Origin: Synergistales bacterium
GTDB lineage: Bacteria; Synergistota; Synergistia; Synergistales; Aminiphilaceae
Length of the DNA stretch: 39,212 nucleotides
Assembly (NCBI GenBank): GCA_021736445.1
Contig: JAIPGA010000015.1
Location: forward strand, 1-39,212
Direction: 5' to 3'
Part shown: positions 1 to 6,723 of the stretch, piece by piece
Numbering within the stretch: position 1 is the stretch's first letter
Layout of the letters: each line of letters starts with the position of its first letter
Translations under genes and position numbers: made by a program
The notes under the pieces: model-generated
Told to the model about the DNA's origin: nothing
Database searches by the model: none
What the model saw: the letters and a program-made list of their open reading frames with translations, nothing else

Positions 1-55
1 CACCGCCGACCCGAGCTGCAATATCGTCAAGCCGCCAGCCCTGTCTCTCTCTCAT
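1..55 (-). CDS. Start of a gene, probably lpxD (UDP-3-O-acylglucosamine N-acyltransferase), cut by the window edge
   Basis: Only the first 18 codons are visible, starting with ATG at 55 and preceded by a GAGG ribosome binding site three bases away. The visible peptide contains WRLDDIAARVGG, which resembles the beginning of the LpxD N-terminal domain (a hydrophobic-Leu-x-Glu/Asp-Ile-Ala-x-x-Val-Gly-Gly pattern). LpxD adds the N-linked acyl chain in lipid A synthesis, and it often lies near bamA in diderm bacteria. The gene follows the upstream reading frame by only 18 bases, so it is probably co-transcribed with bamA. The identification rests on a short peptide and on context and is tentative. 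Confidence 0.45.
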   Translation of the reverse strand, partial: MRERQGWRLDDIAARVGG

Positions 56-73
56 TGGCCTCTCTGATCCTCC

Positions 74-1318
74 CTACAGATTTCCAACCGCCCGGATACA
101 GAGGGTATCCTCGTCGCGCTCGTCGAAGTAGAGCTCGAAGGCGGTATGCTCCGATGTCCGCCAGCCCACTGCACCGTTGGCCTCGCCGTTTTCGCTGTAC
201 CGCAGCCAGAGGTAGGGCCGTCCCCGGGCTCCGTCGTACTGCACTCTGTACCAGTAGCCGCCGGGGTTGCTGGACCACTCCGCACCAAGCCAGAGACGCC
301 GCATGGGATACCACCGCAGGCCCCAGCGTGTTTCCAGGGCGAAATCGTCGAGCTCCGTCAGCCATTCCCCGTAGAGCTCGGCATCCCAGCCGGACCAGAA
401 CTGTGCCTTGTGGCCCAGATGCACCCCCACTTCGGGATAGTGTTCGTCCGTGCCGGCGAAGGCGGCTGCCCAGGCCCATATGGTGTAGCGACGGCTCTCC
501 ACCTGCACCTCCAGACGGGAAATGGTGTCTGGTTCAAAATGAGGGGTTACCTCGGACTTGGTCTTTCGCACCAGTTCTTCGGACCCCATGACAGCCCTGA
601 CCCAGGCCCCGATGTCGCTGCTGTGCCGGGTGACCCAGGGCAGCGGCAATCCCGCAAGGGGGGAGAGCCGCTCCAGCACATCGTCACGGAGCTCCTCCTG
701 GAACATCAGCGGCAACGTGGTGGAACGGAAGCGCGGCAACAGCGCCAGAAGCAACGGCGGTTCGGGGTGCAGAGCGATCCGCAGTTCCGCGGAGTGCTGC
801 TCCCGGATATGCACCGAGGGCGTGATCCCCCAGCCCGGGAACACCGTCTCGCCCGCCTCGCCGACGGCCTCCCGCAACGCCCGATCGGCCCAGCCCAGCG
901 CATCGACGGGCAGTGCCGCGACAAGCCCCCAGACGCGCCGCTTCAGTATGGCGGCATCCCTCCGGAACCAGCGGAGGACACGGTCTTCCAGTCCAGGGTT
1001 GTCCACCGACACCCACCAGGTCGGGGGCTCGGTCTCCGGCTCCAGCAGGAGGCGCAGGTTCTTCCCGTCCACAGAGACCTCGGGCACACGGTAGCCCTGA
1101 AACAGTCGGCGGCTGACCATAGCCGCCAGACGCTCTCTCCCCGATGAAGAGCTCTCCTTCCGGCGGATCTGCTGCCACACCGCCTCGGCGCTCTGCTCAA
1201 CGGAAGGCAGGAGCCATTCGGGCACCCCCTGCACCTCCACGGCGGCCTGCGCCGGCGCCGTCACAAGAAAGGCTGCGACAAGGGCCGCCGCAGCCTGGAG
1301 CGCTCCTATCCCGCGCAT
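74..1318 (-). CDS. Exported protein of unknown function, possibly an outer-membrane beta-barrel
   Basis: This 414-residue protein starts with a clear signal peptide: Met-Arg, a hydrophobic stretch of about 18 residues, then an Ala-x-Ala cleavage site (APAQA) near residue 25. I do not recognise a family. The N-terminal half is mixed and may be helical. The last 150 residues alternate aromatic and polar residues in short runs (WGLRWYP, LWLGAEW, YWYRVQYD, PYLWLRYSE), as expected for amphipathic strands of an outer-membrane barrel. It begins 13 bases after the bamA stop codon and precedes the probable lpxD start, so a role in the envelope is likely but inferred. The chosen start gives the complete signal peptide; its ribosome binding site is weak, so translational coupling to bamA is possible. 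Confidence 0.7.
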   Translation of the reverse strand: MRGIGALQAAAALVAAFLVTAPAQAAVEVQGVPEWLLPSVEQSAEAVWQQIRRKESSSSGRERLAAMVSRRLFQGYRVPEVSVDGKNLRLLLEPETEPPTWWVSVDNPGLEDRVLRWFRRDAAILKRRVWGLVAALPVDALGWADRALREAVGEAGETVFPGWGITPSVHIREQHSAELRIALHPEPPLLLALLPRFRSTTLPLMFQEELRDDVLERLSPLAGLPLPWVTRHSSDIGAWVRAVMGSEELVRKTKSEVTPHFEPDTISRLEVQVESRRYTIWAWAAAFAGTDEHYPEVGVHLGHKAQFWSGWDAELYGEWLTELDDFALETRWGLRWYPMRRLWLGAEWSSNPGGYWYRVQYDGARGRPYLWLRYSENGEANGAVGWRTSEHTAFELYFDERDEDTLCIRAVGNL

Positions 1319-1331
1319 CACACCAAAGATG

Positions 1332-3086
1332 CTAGAACATCTCGCCGAATCCAAAATGGGTCCTGGTCTCCTCATCCCCTTCGGCCACATCCAGCCGGAG
1401 GTTGCCGATGGGCGTCACCACGCGGAACCCGACGCCGAAGGCGTCCTTCAGCGTTCCCAAATCGAACTCCTTGCCCACATCGGTGTCCCAGGCCATGCCG
1501 GAGTCGTAGAAGGCGACCACCGAGAAGGCATCCTTGATGGGCAGACGGAACTCCACGTTGGCGAGGAACATCTCGTCGCCGGCGAACTCGTCGTCCCTGT
1601 AGCCCCGGAGATCGTTGTTGCCGCCCAGGAAGTACTGCTCGGCCCAGGGAACCGATCCGGAGGAAAAACCCGAACGAACCCGCGCGGCGAAGATGGGCGG
1701 GTTGTCCTCGTTCACGTCCTCCAGCTGGCCGATATCGATGTACTGCCCGAGGCCTGTCACCGGCTTGTAGTAGCGGGCGTCCAGCCAGTACTTGGTGAAG
1801 TCGAAATCGCCGCCCAGGGCCTCGAAGGCCTTCTCCACATTCAGCGACTCCTCGTCGCCGTCGGGGTAGCTCAGGTATTCGTCCAGCGTGGAGCGCTTCA
1901 GCTGGCCGGTAAGGGAGAAGGTCTTGCCGCCCAGGAGCTTCTCCCGAACGTAGTAGGGATCGAAGTCGCCGGAGGTAGCGGTGATATCCGTATCGTGCCA
2001 GTCCACCGTCACGTACCAGCTCAACTGGGGATTGCCGCGGAACTTCTTGCCGGCACCCACATACATCCCCTTCTTCTCCTCGTCGTATTCGAACTGCCAT
2101 TCGCCGTCTTCGTAGTGATTCATTTCCTCCCAGTTGCGCTGGTAGACACCGACCTTCCAGGCGTAGCGGGTCTCGTCCATGTAGGTGTCGCTGTAGCGGG
2201 CCCAGTACTCCTCCCGGTCGCCGAGCTCGAAGCCCACTCCGAGGGTGTGGCCCAGTCCCTGCCAGTTGGTGTCCTCGTAGCCCACACCACCGCTCCATCC
2301 GCTGGAGGAGCCGTGTCCCACCGAGAAGGTGACGCTGCCGGTGCGCTTCTCCTGGACGGTCAGCACCAGGGTCACCTGGCTGGGGTCTTCTCCGGGTTCG
2401 AAGCCCACATTGACATCCTCGAAGTACCCCATCTGCTGGAGTTTGTTGAGGGAGTGCCGGAGTATCTTTGAATTGAAGAGGTCCCCCGGCTCCAGCTTGA
2501 TCCGCCGCCGGATCACGTCGGTCTTGGTCTTTTTGTTGCCCTGGATGATGATCTCCTTGACCTTTGGTTCGATAATCTGGACGCTAATGATGCCGTTTTC
2601 GACCTGCACATCCCGCACCCGGACCAGAACGTAGCCCGCATCCTGGTAGTGCTCCTTGATGCGCTGCAGATCATGCTGGAAAAAGACTCTGTTGAACACC
2701 GTCCCGGGCGACGAAAAGACGATCTTCCCCAGCTCCTCGTCGGAGAACGCGTCGTTGCCCCGGAATCGGATGTCCTTGATGGTGGGGTTCTCCGTCACCT
2801 GGAAGGTCACCGTGACGCCATCCGGGGGCTGCGGCGTCAGTTTCACATCCACCACGGAAAAGTAACCGAGTTCGTAGATGGCCTCGACATCCTCTTTGAG
2901 CTGCTCCCGGTCGAGCTCCTCGCCGGCCTTGGTCTTGACGGCGCTCACGATATGGCGGGCCACGACGTTTTCGTTCCCCTCAACGTTGACCTCGGTAACG
3001 AGAGGGGCTGCCGCTGCAATGTCCGCACAAAGCAGAGCGGCGCCTATCACTACGAGTCCTACGAGTACGAGTGGTTTTTTTCTCAC
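1332..3086 (-). CDS. bamA: Outer membrane assembly factor BamA (short form with three POTRA domains)
   Basis: BamA folds and inserts beta-barrel proteins into the outer membrane. The 584-residue product has a signal peptide (GTG start, cleavage near residue 27). Three POTRA repeats follow at about 28-100, 101-177 and 178-252, marked by repeated V-x-G-N and L-x-x-GYF patterns. A C-terminal surface-antigen barrel of about 330 residues follows. Near the end is LGGNNDLRGY, the family's conserved (V/L)RG(F/Y) loop, and the chain ends in an aromatic residue (GEMF), as barrel proteins usually do. Classical BamA has five POTRA domains and about 800 residues, so this is a compact member. A TamA-like assignment is the main alternative. 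It lies in an apparent unit with an upstream membrane protein and a downstream exported protein. Confidence 0.92.
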   Translation of the reverse strand: MRKKPLVLVGLVVIGAALLCADIAAAAPLVTEVNVEGNENVVARHIVSAVKTKAGEELDREQLKEDVEAIYELGYFSVVDVKLTPQPPDGVTVTFQVTENPTIKDIRFRGNDAFSDEELGKIVFSSPGTVFNRVFFQHDLQRIKEHYQDAGYVLVRVRDVQVENGIISVQIIEPKVKEIIIQGNKKTKTDVIRRRIKLEPGDLFNSKILRHSLNKLQQMGYFEDVNVGFEPGEDPSQVTLVLTVQEKRTGSVTFSVGHGSSSGWSGGVGYEDTNWQGLGHTLGVGFELGDREEYWARYSDTYMDETRYAWKVGVYQRNWEEMNHYEDGEWQFEYDEEKKGMYVGAGKKFRGNPQLSWYVTVDWHDTDITATSGDFDPYYVREKLLGGKTFSLTGQLKRSTLDEYLSYPDGDEESLNVEKAFEALGGDFDFTKYWLDARYYKPVTGLGQYIDIGQLEDVNEDNPPIFAARVRSGFSSGSVPWAEQYFLGGNNDLRGYRDDEFAGDEMFLANVEFRLPIKDAFSVVAFYDSGMAWDTDVGKEFDLGTLKDAFGVGFRVVTPIGNLRLDVAEGDEETRTHFGFGEMF

Positions 3087-3130
3087 CCGCCACTCACCCC
3101 TTCCTCAAACTTGTCGTTTCGGCGATCCCT

Positions 3131-3811
3131 CTACGGGTTCGACTCCCGCACTACCTCCATCGCCGGCCCGCGGAGCACCCGTTCGCCGAGCTGCACCAGC
3201 GCCAGCACCTCGCCTGCCGACGGCTCATCCTGCGGGGCCGCCGGTTCGCTTTCCAGCGCCCTTCCTTCGGCCCGGAAGGTCCTTCCGCCGTCGCTCTCCG
3301 CGGAGGTTTGTCCGCCGCCCGGTCCGGCCTGGGCCGCAACCGGCGTGTTCTCCTCCTCCGCCTTCTCCTCTTGCACTGCAGAGGCGGTCTGCTGCTCCGG
3401 CGCGACCTCTCCGGAGCGGGCCGCCTGCCTGCTCAGCCCCTCGCGGATGCGCTGCAGGAGCTGCTCCTCATCCTCCGTAACAAGGACGAACCGCCTCTGT
3501 TGCGTTTCATGGCCGTCTTCGGCGGCAGGATCCCTCTCCCTGTGGCGGGTTGTTTCGGAGAGCGGAACAGCAATCGCCAGGAGCACAATCAGGGCGATCC
3601 CCGCACCGCGGAGCACCGGGCAGATTGCCGCTCTCCGGGGTTGCCCGCTCTCTCCCTCGGCGGCCGCACGGCGGGCCAGTTCGTCCCGTACTCGCTGCAT
3701 CTCTGTCCGTGCGCATTCGATCTCGGCGTAGGCCCTGGACCACGATTGATGGTGCACCGCCCGGGTACACCTGTCAAGCCACTTCCGTACCCTCTGCAGA
3801 TACCGCTCCAT
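3131..3811 (-). CDS. Single-pass membrane protein of unknown function between a sigma factor gene and bamA
   Basis: This 226-residue protein is not recognised. Residues 1-65 are basic and helical, with the start MERYLQRVRKW. One hydrophobic segment lies at about 68-86 (GAGIALIVLLAIAVPL). The rest is rich in Glu, Gln, Ala and Arg and looks disordered or coiled, with a short, more ordered end (GEVLALVQLGERVLRGP). By the positive-inside rule the N-terminus should be cytoplasmic and the long tail extracytoplasmic. It follows a sigma-70 family gene by 63 bases and precedes bamA by 44. A cytoplasmic domain tethered by one helix and encoded beside a sigma factor could be a sigma regulator, but no anti-sigma motif (such as a zinc-binding HxxxCxxC) is visible. 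The start has only a weak ribosome binding site. Confidence 0.6.
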   Translation of the reverse strand: MERYLQRVRKWLDRCTRAVHHQSWSRAYAEIECARTEMQRVRDELARRAAAEGESGQPRRAAICPVLRGAGIALIVLLAIAVPLSETTRHRERDPAAEDGHETQQRRFVLVTEDEEQLLQRIREGLSRQAARSGEVAPEQQTASAVQEEKAEEENTPVAAQAGPGGGQTSAESDGGRTFRAEGRALESEPAAPQDEPSAGEVLALVQLGERVLRGPAMEVVRESNP

Positions 3812-3836
3812 CAGCGCCCGTCACTCCCAAAACGAG

Positions 3837-3861
3837 ATTGTACAGAGTGATCCCGTACAAT
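3837..3861. promoter_or_regulatory. Perfect inverted repeat in the gap between the sigma factor and membrane protein genes
   Basis: The arms ATTGTAC (3837-3843) and GTACAAT (3855-3861) are perfect inverted copies separated by 11 bases. On the minus strand one arm contains TACAAT, a good -10 hexamer, 26 bases before the start of the membrane protein gene. The repeat could be an operator overlapping a promoter. It could instead be a weak hairpin ending the sigma gene transcript, since four T residues follow on the minus strand. No convincing -35 was found at the standard distance. Confidence 0.4.
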
Positions 3862-3874
3862 TCATTATCACACA

Positions 3875-4507
3875 CTAGCCGCCTGGAGTGGCCGAACCGG
3901 CCCCGAGGAGATGACGCAACTTGACCAGCACCCGGCGTTTGAGGCGGTGGAGATAGCTGACATCGATGCCGCACTCCCGGGCATACTCCTTTGCCTGGGC
4001 TCCCTCGAAGAAGAGCTTTCTGATGATGGCCTCCTCCCCCTCCGAAAGCGCCGCCAGACTCTCGCGCAGCGAGAGAACCCACTCATCGGGCACCTGCTCG
4101 GCACTGCGGCAGGAGGAGAGGTAGTCGCCGGCCACGGGTGTGGGTGCTCTGGCCTCCACACGCTCGAGATAGTTGAGCATCCTCCCTCTGATTCTGTGGT
4201 ACGCAAAGGTGCTGAATCGCGTCCCCCGATCGGCGTCGAAGGCGTCGACGGCACCGATCAGGGCCAGCATTCCCTCCTGGGCAAGATCCTGCCGGCAGCC
4301 GGCCGGAGCCTTGAGTTTCCCCAGAAACCAGAAGACCAGGGGACGGTACGCCACGATCAGCGTCTCCCGGGCGTCCTCGTCTCCTCTCCGGAGGGCATCC
4401 CACAACAGGGACTCCTCTACCGGCGGGGAACCGGAGGACGCACTGCTCTCCTCCGCTCCTTCATGGGCATCGCACTGCCGATGTTCCACCACGATCCCAA
4501 CCCCCAT
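3875..4507 (-). CDS. Sigma-70 family RNA polymerase sigma factor
   Basis: The 210-residue protein has the compact two-domain layout of an alternative sigma factor. Region 2 spans roughly residues 45-115, with the core-binding and -10-recognition segment DLAQEGMLALIGAVDAFD followed by RFSTFAYHRIRGRM. Region 4 is at about 155-205, with a helix-turn-helix (AKEYARECGIDVSYLHRLK). Region 1 is absent and region 3 is short or missing. It resembles the general SigF/SigB/FliA-like group rather than ECF factors, but no target can be assigned. It heads an apparent unit with a membrane protein and bamA, which hints at envelope genes as targets. The first ATG is used here, but the ribosome binding site is poor; in-frame GTG codons 5 and 6 residues downstream are alternatives. 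Confidence 0.8.
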   Translation of the reverse strand: MGVGIVVEHRQCDAHEGAEESSASSGSPPVEESLLWDALRRGDEDARETLIVAYRPLVFWFLGKLKAPAGCRQDLAQEGMLALIGAVDAFDADRGTRFSTFAYHRIRGRMLNYLERVEARAPTPVAGDYLSSCRSAEQVPDEWVLSLRESLAALSEGEEAIIRKLFFEGAQAKEYARECGIDVSYLHRLKRRVLVKLRHLLGAGSATPGG

Positions 4508-4523
4508 CCACAGTAACGATACT

Positions 4524-4532
4524 ATTGTAGCA
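4524..4532 (-). promoter_or_regulatory. Possible extended -10 promoter element of the sigma factor gene
   Basis: On the minus strand the sequence TGCTACAAT matches an extended -10 element (TG-n-TATAAT with one change in the hexamer). It lies 17 bases before the annotated sigma gene start. No good -35 hexamer is present, as is common for extended -10 promoters. The predicted transcript leader would be only about 10 bases, which makes a downstream start codon for the sigma gene more plausible. Confidence 0.4.
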
Positions 4533-4549
4533 GCATCGGAGATGAGAAG

Positions 4550-5203
4550 CTATTGGGGAATAGGGAGCTCGTGGGCTCTACTCCCCGGCACCAGCGTATG
4601 CAGCCGATCGTTCCAGAAACAGAGACGCCAGCTGCAGGGGCTCTCTTCCACTGCGGTGATGGAACAGTTGTCCAGACGCATATGCCAGACCTGAGAAGGC
4701 CGGAAGCCGATCAGCGACACCAGTGCCGCCCGGATGCTTCCCCCGTGCCCCACCAGGACGATCCGTCCCTCGGCGGAAGAGAGCAGCGGCGCGATCGCCT
4801 TGCCGACACGCCTCACCGCTTCCTCGAAGCTCTCTCCACCCGGTGCGCGGACCGAGGAGGGATCGCGCTTCCACCGCCCATGCATCTCGCCGTAGCGCCG
4901 GGTGATCTCGTCGGCGGTCAGCCCCTCCCATTCACCGAAGTCCAGCTCCTCCAACCCCGGGATCATCGCCACGGCAGGCCCCGATGCCGCCGCCCCGGCA
5001 ATGAGCTCGCCGGTGCGGGCCGCTCTGCCCAGGGCACTGCTGTAGATGGCCTGGGGATGCCACTGCGCTAACCGCGCCCCCAGCCGCCGGGCCTGCTCCT
5101 CCCCTGTCGGGGAAAGCGGTACGTCCGTTCTGCCCTGGTACCGCCGCTCGGCGTTCCATACCGTCTCTCCGTGGCGCACCAGTAGCACTGTCTTTGTCCC
5201 CAT
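4550..5203 (-). CDS. Histidine phosphatase family protein (phosphoglycerate mutase-like)
   Basis: This 217-residue protein belongs to the histidine phosphatase superfamily. The phosphoaccepting motif LVRHGET lies at residues 8-14, followed by the substrate-loop sequence W(N)AERRYQGRTDVPL. The second catalytic motif, VGHGGSIRAAL, is near residue 150. EELDFGEWEG is typical of the CobC / broad-specificity phosphatase branch. The substrate cannot be decided from sequence: alpha-ribazole phosphate, phosphoglycerate and other small phosphoesters are all possible. The ATG start has a strong GGAGGG site seven bases upstream. Its stop codon is 42 bases before the sigma gene start, and an internal promoter for the sigma gene may lie in this gap. 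Confidence 0.85.
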   Translation of the reverse strand: MGTKTVLLVRHGETVWNAERRYQGRTDVPLSPTGEEQARRLGARLAQWHPQAIYSSALGRAARTGELIAGAAASGPAVAMIPGLEELDFGEWEGLTADEITRRYGEMHGRWKRDPSSVRAPGGESFEEAVRRVGKAIAPLLSSAEGRIVLVGHGGSIRAALVSLIGFRPSQVWHMRLDNCSITAVEESPCSWRLCFWNDRLHTLVPGSRAHELPIPQ

Positions 5204-5336
5204 CTGTCATCCCTCCTCGCGGCATGGTCCTTCCCGGAGCGATCCTCCGACCTCTTCGCGCCTCTGCCGCGGGGAGAGGCGGACCAGGTCGCCCCGGGCC
5301 ACAGACACAAAGAGAATGCGGGATATGCCGCAACAT

Positions 5337-5363
5337 AAAAAAAGCCACCCCGAAAGGTGGCTT
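5337..5363 (-). terminator. Intrinsic terminator of the tRNA operon
   Basis: An 8-bp stem (5342-5349 paired with 5356-5363, AAGCCACC/GGTGGCTT) encloses a six-base loop. On the minus strand it is followed by a run of T residues (A residues 5337-5343 on the plus strand). It lies nine bases beyond the CCA end of tRNA-Thr, so it ends the Lys-Glu-Thr transcript. Confidence 0.85.
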
Positions 5364-5371
5364 GCTTCTGC

Positions 5372-5446
5372 TGGAGCCGGCAGGCGGACTTGAACCGCCG
5401 ACCTGCGCATTACGAGTGCGCTGCTCTACCACTGAGCTACACCGGC
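5372..5446 (-). tRNA. tRNA-Thr (anticodon CGT)
   Basis: The 75-base minus-strand gene folds as a standard cloverleaf. The acceptor GCCGGTG pairs with TGCCGGC (two G-T pairs), and the D arm is GCTCAGTGGTAGAGC. The anticodon stem is GCGCA/TGCGC with loop CTCGTAA, and the T loop is GTTCAAGTCC. The anticodon CGT (plus-strand bases 5412-5414) reads ACG threonine codons. The 3' CCA is encoded. Confidence 0.95.
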
Positions 5447-5454
5447 AAAAACGA

Positions 5455-5530
5455 TGGCGGTCCCAACGGGATTTGAACCCGTGTCGCAGCCTTGAAAGGG
5501 CTGTGTCCTGGACCACTGGACGATGGGACC
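5455..5530 (-). tRNA. tRNA-Glu (anticodon TTC)
   Basis: This 76-base minus-strand gene has acceptor GGTCCCA paired with TGGGACC, and anticodon stem CAGCC/GGCTG with loop CTTTCAA. The T arm contains GGTTCAAATCC, and CCA is encoded. The anticodon TTC (plus-strand bases 5494-5496) decodes GAA/GAG. It sits eight bases upstream of tRNA-Thr and is co-transcribed with it. Confidence 0.95.
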
Positions 5531-5535
5531 GCAAC

Positions 5536-5611
5536 TGGTGAGTCGTCTGGGATTCGAACCCAGGACACCCGGATTAAAAGTCCGATGCTCTGCCAGCTGA
5601 GCTAACGACTC
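5536..5611 (-). tRNA. tRNA-Lys (anticodon TTT)
   Basis: This 76-base minus-strand gene has acceptor GAGTCGT paired with ACGACTC, D arm GCTCAGCTGGCAGAGC, and anticodon stem CGGA/TCCG with loop CTTTTAA. The T arm contains GGTTCGAATCC, and CCA is encoded. The anticodon TTT is at plus-strand bases 5576-5578. It is the first gene of the three-tRNA operon. Confidence 0.95.
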
Positions 5612-5629
5612 GACTCGTGAGCGGGAATT

Positions 5630-5658
5630 ACTATAACGGGGGTTGGGAGACGTGTCAA
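5630..5658 (-). promoter_or_regulatory. Near-consensus sigma-70 promoter of the tRNA operon
   Basis: On the minus strand a perfect -35 hexamer TTGACA (5653-5658) is followed by exactly 17 bases and a -10 hexamer TATAGT (5630-5635), one mismatch from consensus. Transcription should begin near 5623, about 12 bases before tRNA-Lys. This is the best promoter match in the window, in keeping with strong constitutive tRNA expression. Confidence 0.88.
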
Positions 5659-5720
5659 GGTGGGAGGGGTAAAAAAGGCCAGGTAAGGGGAAAACAGCGT
5701 TGCGGCCCCCACAGACAACT

Positions 5721-5748
5721 GGGACAGACAGAGAGTTTGTGGTACAAA
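5721..5748 (+). promoter_or_regulatory. Possible promoter of the LpxH-like gene
   Basis: The -10 candidate TACAAA (5743-5748) is preceded by TG-G, giving an extended -10. A partial -35, GGGACA (5721-5726, four of six matches), lies 16 bases upstream. It is the best plus-strand candidate in the gap between the divergent tRNA promoter and the phosphoesterase gene. The match is moderate. Confidence 0.35.
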
Positions 5749-5751
5749 GGA

Positions 5752-5768
5752 GAGCGCCACAGGCGCTC
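5752..5768 (+). other. Hairpin in the leader of the LpxH-like gene
   Basis: GAGCGCC (5752-5758) and GGCGCTC (5762-5768) form a perfect 7-bp stem with a three-base loop, about 50 bases before the start codon. No T run follows, so it is not a terminator. If the promoter candidate just upstream is used, the hairpin would lie at the very 5' end of the transcript, where it could stabilise the mRNA. That function is inferred. Confidence 0.4.
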
Positions 5769-5819
5769 CGGGAGTCGAAGCATCCCTCCCGGATTCATCA
5801 GCCAAGAAAGGACAGTGCA

Positions 5820-6578
5820 ATGCAAACCTTCCGCTCGATCTTTCTTTCGGACACACATGTGGGAATACGCTGGAGCAAGGAGGAGATGCTCGCCGAGATG
5901 CTGGAAAGCGTCCAGTGCCGTCACCTCTACCTGCTGGGAGACATCATCGAAGGATGGCGGCTTCGGAAGAACAAGAGCCTCCCCCAGGCGGGCAACACCA
6001 TCCTGCGGCATATCCTGAAGCATTCGCGGGAGAGCAGCATCACCTACATCCCCGGCAACCACGACGAGTTCATGGATGTCTTTACGGGCTACACCTTCGG
6101 CAATATCAGCATCAGGGAACGGGACGAGCACACCACCGCCGACGGTCGCCGGTTCGTTCTTCTCCACGGAGACGAATTCGACCTCGCCGTCCGCTACGGC
6201 TACCTGCTCTCCCGATTCGGCAATGTGGCCTACAGCGGCACCCTCTGGCTCAGCGCCTTTCTCAACCGTTTCAGGTCGCTGCTCGGGATGGAGTACTGGT
6301 CGCTGGCGCAGTATCTCAAGGATCGGGTGAAAGACCGGGTCACCGCAGCCAGCGACTTCGAGAACGCCCTGGTCGCCGAAGCCCGCTACCGCGGCGCCCA
6401 GGGAATCATCTGCGGCCACATCCACCGCCCGTCACTGCGGGATATGCAGGGGCTGCGCTACGGGAACTGCGGCGACTGGATCGAACACTGCACCGTTATC
6501 GTAGAACGCGAGAACGGACATCTGGAGTTGATGCAGTGGAAGGACAGCGAAACCGGACTGGTCCCCTACCGGGATTGA
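5820..6578 (+). CDS. LpxH-like metallophosphoesterase, probable UDP-2,3-diacylglucosamine pyrophosphatase
   Basis: This 252-residue protein has the full calcineurin-type metallophosphoesterase signature in order: SDTHVG (residues 10-15, D-x-H), GDIIEGW near 40, GNHDEF near 79, HGDEFD near 115 and GHIHRP near 200. A downstream GDWIEHCT follows. This arrangement, with E after GD and the GDWxE(H/S)CT tail, is typical of the YbbF/LpxH2-like branch. LpxH enzymes cleave UDP-2,3-diacylglucosamine to lipid X and UMP at the inner membrane in lipid A synthesis. The ATG start is preceded by AAAGGA; an upstream in-frame extension lacks a site and was left out. It is the only plus-strand gene in the window, which suggests independent expression. 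Another phosphoesterase substrate remains possible. Confidence 0.82.
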   Translation: MQTFRSIFLSDTHVGIRWSKEEMLAEMLESVQCRHLYLLGDIIEGWRLRKNKSLPQAGNTILRHILKHSRESSITYIPGNHDEFMDVFTGYTFGNISIRERDEHTTADGRRFVLLHGDEFDLAVRYGYLLSRFGNVAYSGTLWLSAFLNRFRSLLGMEYWSLAQYLKDRVKDRVTAASDFENALVAEARYRGAQGIICGHIHRPSLRDMQGLRYGNCGDWIEHCTVIVERENGHLELMQWKDSETGLVPYRD

Positions 6579-6674
6579 CCCGGCAGGCCGCAATCACCTT
6601 GCCGGCGGCGTCACCCCAAAGCAACCGCGGGGAGATCCGAGCGATGCAATCCGGATACCCCCCGCGCTGTGAGA

Positions 6675-6698
6675 GCCGATCGGAGGCCTCCAATCGGC
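6675..6698. other. Hairpin between the converging LpxH-like gene and argH
   Basis: GCCGAT (6675-6680) pairs with ATCGGC (6693-6698), and the interior contains the perfect palindrome GGAGGCCTCC (6682-6691). It lies in the 145-base gap between two genes pointing at each other, where a bidirectional terminator would be expected. Neither side has a T run, so intrinsic termination is doubtful. The rest of the gap shows nothing further. Confidence 0.35.
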
Positions 6699-6723
6699 AA
6701 CCGCCCGTGATGCCGGGGAACGG

